From contig CAJUQY010000016.1 of NCBI GenBank assembly GCA_910588815.1, positions 1 to 25,510 of the forward strand: a stretch of 25,510 bases of DNA, written 5' to 3'. This document shows positions 22,922-25,510 of the stretch, in pieces (the stretch's first letter is position 1; each line of letters begins with the position of its first letter). This stretch comes from an uncultured Lachnospiraceae bacterium. Lineage in GTDB: Bacteria > Bacillota > Clostridia > Lachnospirales > Lachnospiraceae. Both the position numbers and the translations under genes were made by a program. Under the pieces are notes generated by a model. The model saw only the letters and a list, made by a program, of their open reading frames with translations. It was not told where the DNA came from and made no database searches.

Positions 22922-25000
22922 ATGGACAGACGAATCAAAAACCTGGTGGATATTTATTTTGAAGATGTTCCCTATTCTCTGGAGGTCATAAAGGCCAGGG
23001 AGGTGATCGAAGCTGCCCTTATTGGAGAATACAGAAGACTTTTGAAAGAGGGGCGTGAGGATTCCGCGGCTTTTGAGGAGATTGTGGAAAAGTACGGGAA
23101 GCTGTCCGGCATGGCGGAGCTTGTGGGGTATACAAAGGAAGATGCCGCGAGATGGCGCGTGGGAGAGGCGGCGAGGGAATTTTCCCGGGTCCGGAGAGAA
23201 ACGAGACGGCAGCAAAGGAGAATCTACGGGATTTCTTTTCTGGCAGCAGCCGTTTTGGTGGAGCTTCTGTGGCTGGTATATGATCTGTTCACGAACCCCC
23301 TCGCGGCAGTTTTTGTCCTGCTGCTGACTGCCCTTCTTGCAGCAGGGGCGGTTTTTCTCGGCCGGAAATTTTTCCGTCTGGAGAGGGAATATGAAACAGC
23401 AGTCTATGATACAAAGTCGTATCTGTATTTTTGCCGCCTGGGCGACCGGTATACAAAACGCAGGCTCAACGGGATTGCTCTCTGCGCGGCCATTTTTACG
23501 GTTTTTTTTGTGGTGGAATTCGGATTTTTTATTTTTGGAAACTCCAAGGCGGCCGAGCTGGCGGAGAATCTCTTTTCCAATATGCTTTTGTTTGAGATTC
23601 CGGTTTACCTCCTGGTCAAGAACTTTCTGTGTTTTCGTTTGATGCAGAGGCGGACCGGATTCCCGGATGAAAAGATATGTAAGAAGCACCGGAACGGTAT
23701 TCTGCTCTTCTCGGTGGTTTACGGAATTTTGTCGGTCTTTTTGACGATCTTTTTCCGGAAATTATTCGGGTATGGAGTGAACGGTCTTCTGGCGGCAGGG
23801 TTTGCCCTCTGTATCCTGGTCTATGATATGACCATGAGAAAGGCGGTCACCGATCAGAATTTCGTAGTCAACAGAAGACGCCTGGGGCTTGTGCTGTCAG
23901 TGGTTCTCCTGGTCTCTGGCTACGGATTTTTGCGGAGGGACACCTGGTATACCCAGCCTTATATCAATTCTCTTCCGGTGGTGCGCCATGAGGACCACAA
24001 GATCTCCTACAATGAAGACACAGGAGTCTATACCATAACCGCTTCGGGAGGGGATTTTCGGATTCTTCATTTGACGGATATCCATCTGGGAGGGAGCCTT
24101 TACTCTTACCGGAAGGATCTGAAAGCCCTGAAGGCCGTCTATGCGGAGATTGCGTATACCCGGCCGGATTTGGTGGTGGTCACCGGCGATATGTCTTTCC
24201 CTCTGGGAGTCATGTCCTTTTCCTTCAATAATTCCGCCCCTGTGGGACAGTTTGCTGCCTTTATGAGAAATGTGGATATCCCCTGGGCCTTCACCTACGG
24301 GAACCATGACGCGGAAGATCTTGCCACTCTGTCGGAAGGGGATCTGGACGAGCTTTACAAGTCCCTGTCCTACCGGACCTCCGGCAACCTGCTCTATCCT
24401 TATGTTCAGCCGGAGATCACAGGAAGGAACAATCAGCTTATAGAGATCCGGAATCCGGACGGAACCCTGAACCAGGCGCTGTTTCTCATTGACTCCAACG
24501 CCTACACCGGCGAGGGGTTAAACGCCTACGACTACATACATGACGACCAGGTGGAATGGTATGAGAAGGAGGTTGAGCGCCTGAATCAAGAGGAGGGCCG
24601 CACTGTTTCTTCCATGGCGTTTTTCCACATTCCCCTGCAGGAATACCGGACTGCCTATGAGCTCTATGAGGCAGGCAGCGGCGAGGTGAAGTACTTCTTC
24701 GGAGAGAACAACGAGAAGACGGCCGGAAAGGTTTGTTGTTCCGACTATCCAAGCCGCCTCTTTGATGCGATGGAAGCCCTGGGAAGCACGAAGGCCGTGT
24801 TCTGCGGCCACGATCATTACAACAATATGTCCTTAGAGTACAGGGGGATCCGCCTCACCTACGGGATGAGCATCGACTACCTGGCCATGCCGGGAATCGA
24901 GTATGACGAGGAGCAGCGTGGAGCGGAGCTCATCACCCTTCATCCGGACAGCACCTGGGAGCTTACGCAGATCCCATTGACGCAGATTCTCGAAAAATGA
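22922..25000 (+). CDS. Multi-pass membrane metallophosphoesterase with HAAS/DUF1700-like N-terminus
   Basis: A 692-residue protein joining three parts. The N-terminus (1-75) looks like a helical HAAS/DUF1700 segment (MDRRIKNLVDIYFEDV, EIVEKYGKLSGMAELVG). A membrane part follows with about seven hydrophobic helices (near 101-121, 126-147, 183-205, 218-237, 259-278, 284-302, 320-336). The C-terminus is a calcineurin-like phosphoesterase with all metal motifs: D386 and H388 (TDIH), D423 (TGDM), G460-NHD-463, H569 (FFHIP) and H630/H632 (GHDH). The catalytic domain should lie outside if the helix count is odd. GGAAGGGA precedes the ATG at 22922; the frame is open from 22811 but that part has no ribosome site. 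The substrate is unknown. A long-hairpin repeat follows the stop. Confidence 0.87.
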   Translation: MDRRIKNLVDIYFEDVPYSLEVIKAREVIEAALIGEYRRLLKEGREDSAAFEEIVEKYGKLSGMAELVGYTKEDAARWRVGEAAREFSRVRRETRRQQRRIYGISFLAAAVLVELLWLVYDLFTNPLAAVFVLLLTALLAAGAVFLGRKFFRLEREYETAVYDTKSYLYFCRLGDRYTKRRLNGIALCAAIFTVFFVVEFGFFIFGNSKAAELAENLFSNMLLFEIPVYLLVKNFLCFRLMQRRTGFPDEKICKKHRNGILLFSVVYGILSVFLTIFFRKLFGYGVNGLLAAGFALCILVYDMTMRKAVTDQNFVVNRRRLGLVLSVVLLVSGYGFLRRDTWYTQPYINSLPVVRHEDHKISYNEDTGVYTITASGGDFRILHLTDIHLGGSLYSYRKDLKALKAVYAEIAYTRPDLVVVTGDMSFPLGVMSFSFNNSAPVGQFAAFMRNVDIPWAFTYGNHDAEDLATLSEGDLDELYKSLSYRTSGNLLYPYVQPEITGRNNQLIEIRNPDGTLNQALFLIDSNAYTGEGLNAYDYIHDDQVEWYEKEVERLNQEEGRTVSSMAFFHIPLQEYRTAYELYEAGSGEVKYFFGENNEKTAGKVCCSDYPSRLFDAMEALGSTKAVFCGHDHYNNMSLEYRGIRLTYGMSIDYLAMPGIEYDEEQRGAELITLHPDSTWELTQIPLTQILEK

Positions 25001-25025
25001 CGGGCCGGGTTCCCTGACGTTTCAC

Positions 25026-25154
25026 GCAGACACGTTGCTTTCCTGGAATTTTTTGCGCCGCTTATGATCGGCTGTTTTGCTTCCATCAAACCGGGTCAGA
25101 CAAAACAGCCGAAGCTAGGCGCAGAAAATTCCGGGAAATCTGCCTATCGTCTGC
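25026..25154. repeat. Long-hairpin repeat element, copy B1
   Basis: A 129-bp hairpin. GCAGAC/GTCTGC ends (25026-25031 with 25149-25154) enclose TTTCC/GGAAA, GGAATTTT/AAAATTCC (25045-25052 with 25125-25132), GGCGC pairing, and a 12-bp stem (25068-25079 with 25101-25112). The loop contains TCCATCAAACCGGGTC (25082-25097), whose reverse complement recurs exactly in the two tandem units that follow. TGCGCCGCTTA (25054-25064) is identical to copy A. It therefore lies inverted relative to the tandem units. Confidence 0.8.
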
Positions 25155-25174
25155 TTAGAAACGACAGGGACCCC

Positions 25175-25356
25175 GGCCCTGTCCTTCCGAGAAATCTGCG
25201 GAGGTCTCTCCTTTCTGTGACTTGGGAGGAGTCCGGCATACTCCGGGCGCAGACGATAGGAAGGTCTGTCCGCTTTCCCGAGCATAGCGCAGGAAATTTC
25301 AGCCGACCCGGTTTGATGGAGGTGAAATTTCCTGCAATAGGCGGCGCAGGGAGACC
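25175..25356. repeat. 182-bp tandem repeat, unit 1 (hairpin B2)
   Basis: First unit of a direct tandem repeat with exact 182-bp period. It contains a 13-bp perfect inner stem (25289-25301 with 25323-25335) whose loop carries GACCCGGTTTGATGGA (25305-25320). The block CGAGCATAGCGCAGG (25279-25293) is identical to one in copy A. CGCAGA (25248-25253) pairs with TCTGCG at 25377-25382 in the next unit, so the hairpin spans the unit junction. Small hairpins (about 25163-25183 and 25228-25244) lie beside it. No credible gene is encoded. Confidence 0.85.
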
Positions 25357-25510
25357 GGCCCTGTCCTTCCGGGAAATCTGCGGAGGTCTCTCCTCCCTGT
25401 GACTTGGGAGGAGTCCGGCATACTCTGTGCGCAGCCGATAGGAAGGTGTGGCCGTTTTCCCGAGCATAGCGCAGGAAATTTCAGCCGACCCGGTTTGATG
25501 GAGGTGAAAT
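25357..25510. repeat. 182-bp tandem repeat, unit 2, cut by window end (hairpin B3)
   Basis: The first 154 bases of a second unit, with about 9 differences from unit 1 (about 94% identical by hand count). The core stem and loop (25471-25483; loop block 25487-25502) are unchanged, while differences cluster at 25396-25462. The sequence ends inside the right arm, so the number of further units is unknown. Confidence 0.85.

Noticed and set aside
25064..25467. Reading frames over the repeat cluster on both strands
   Set aside because: They follow the inverted repeats and translate into mirrored peptides; no ribosome sites.
25175..25510. Possible CRISPR array
   Set aside because: The 182-bp units are almost identical throughout, with no short repeats and unique spacers and no cas genes.

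Overview
The window looks like a chromosomal segment of an anaerobic, gut-type Lachnospiraceae/Clostridia (Firmicutes). This is inferred from moderate-to-high GC with AGGAGG-type ribosome binding sites and sigma-A promoters with 17-bp spacers. The gene content agrees: VanR/PhoB-type two-component pairs, an ECF sigma with a large membrane anti-sigma-like partner, GH42 beta-galactosidase, DUF1848, HAAS/DUF1700-type sequence, and a PucR/CdaR regulator. Species cannot be named from the sequence alone. No rRNA, tRNA, CRISPR, phage or transposase gene was seen.

Layout. 1-336: two terminators closing an upstream unit, then a regulatory region with direct repeats. 337-3415: response regulator, sensor kinase and a membrane-anchored metallophosphoesterase with its own internal promoter. 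3517-8375: housekeeping run scpA, scpB, proC and two unrelated PLP aminotransferases, the last two separated by a strong hairpin. 8376-8751: convergent intergenic stretch. 8752-10131 (minus): citrate synthase. 10401-12328: ECF sigma factor translationally coupled to a one-TM protein with a large outer domain. 12496-15398: GH42 beta-galactosidase coupled to a DUF1848 protein whose radical-SAM-like cysteine motif sits at the C-terminus. 15596-17092: lipoprotein serine hydrolase. 17253-22726: a poorly described module of a 71-residue protein, a divergent PucR-like regulator, and an operon of SDR, a cysteine-rich protein and a GcvT-fold protein. 22922-25000: a multi-TM metallophosphoesterase fusion.

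The most unusual parts are two. First, the 17253-22726 module: the small gene and the SDR operon share a nearly superimposable promoter-leader, and the regulator gene lies between them. It suggests a substrate-inducible, possibly folate-dependent one-carbon or demethylation pathway; the substrate is unknown. Second, a family of long-hairpin repeats occurs at 17528-17693 and at 25026-25510. Members share exact 15-16 bp blocks, and the second site includes a 182-bp tandem repeat running off the window end.

Functional links. ScpA and ScpB act with SMC in chromosome organisation. ProC makes proline. The aminotransferases and citrate synthase serve amino-acid and 2-oxoacid metabolism. GH42 releases galactose from galactosides. 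The two regulatory pairs (two-component and ECF/anti-sigma) probably sense the envelope.
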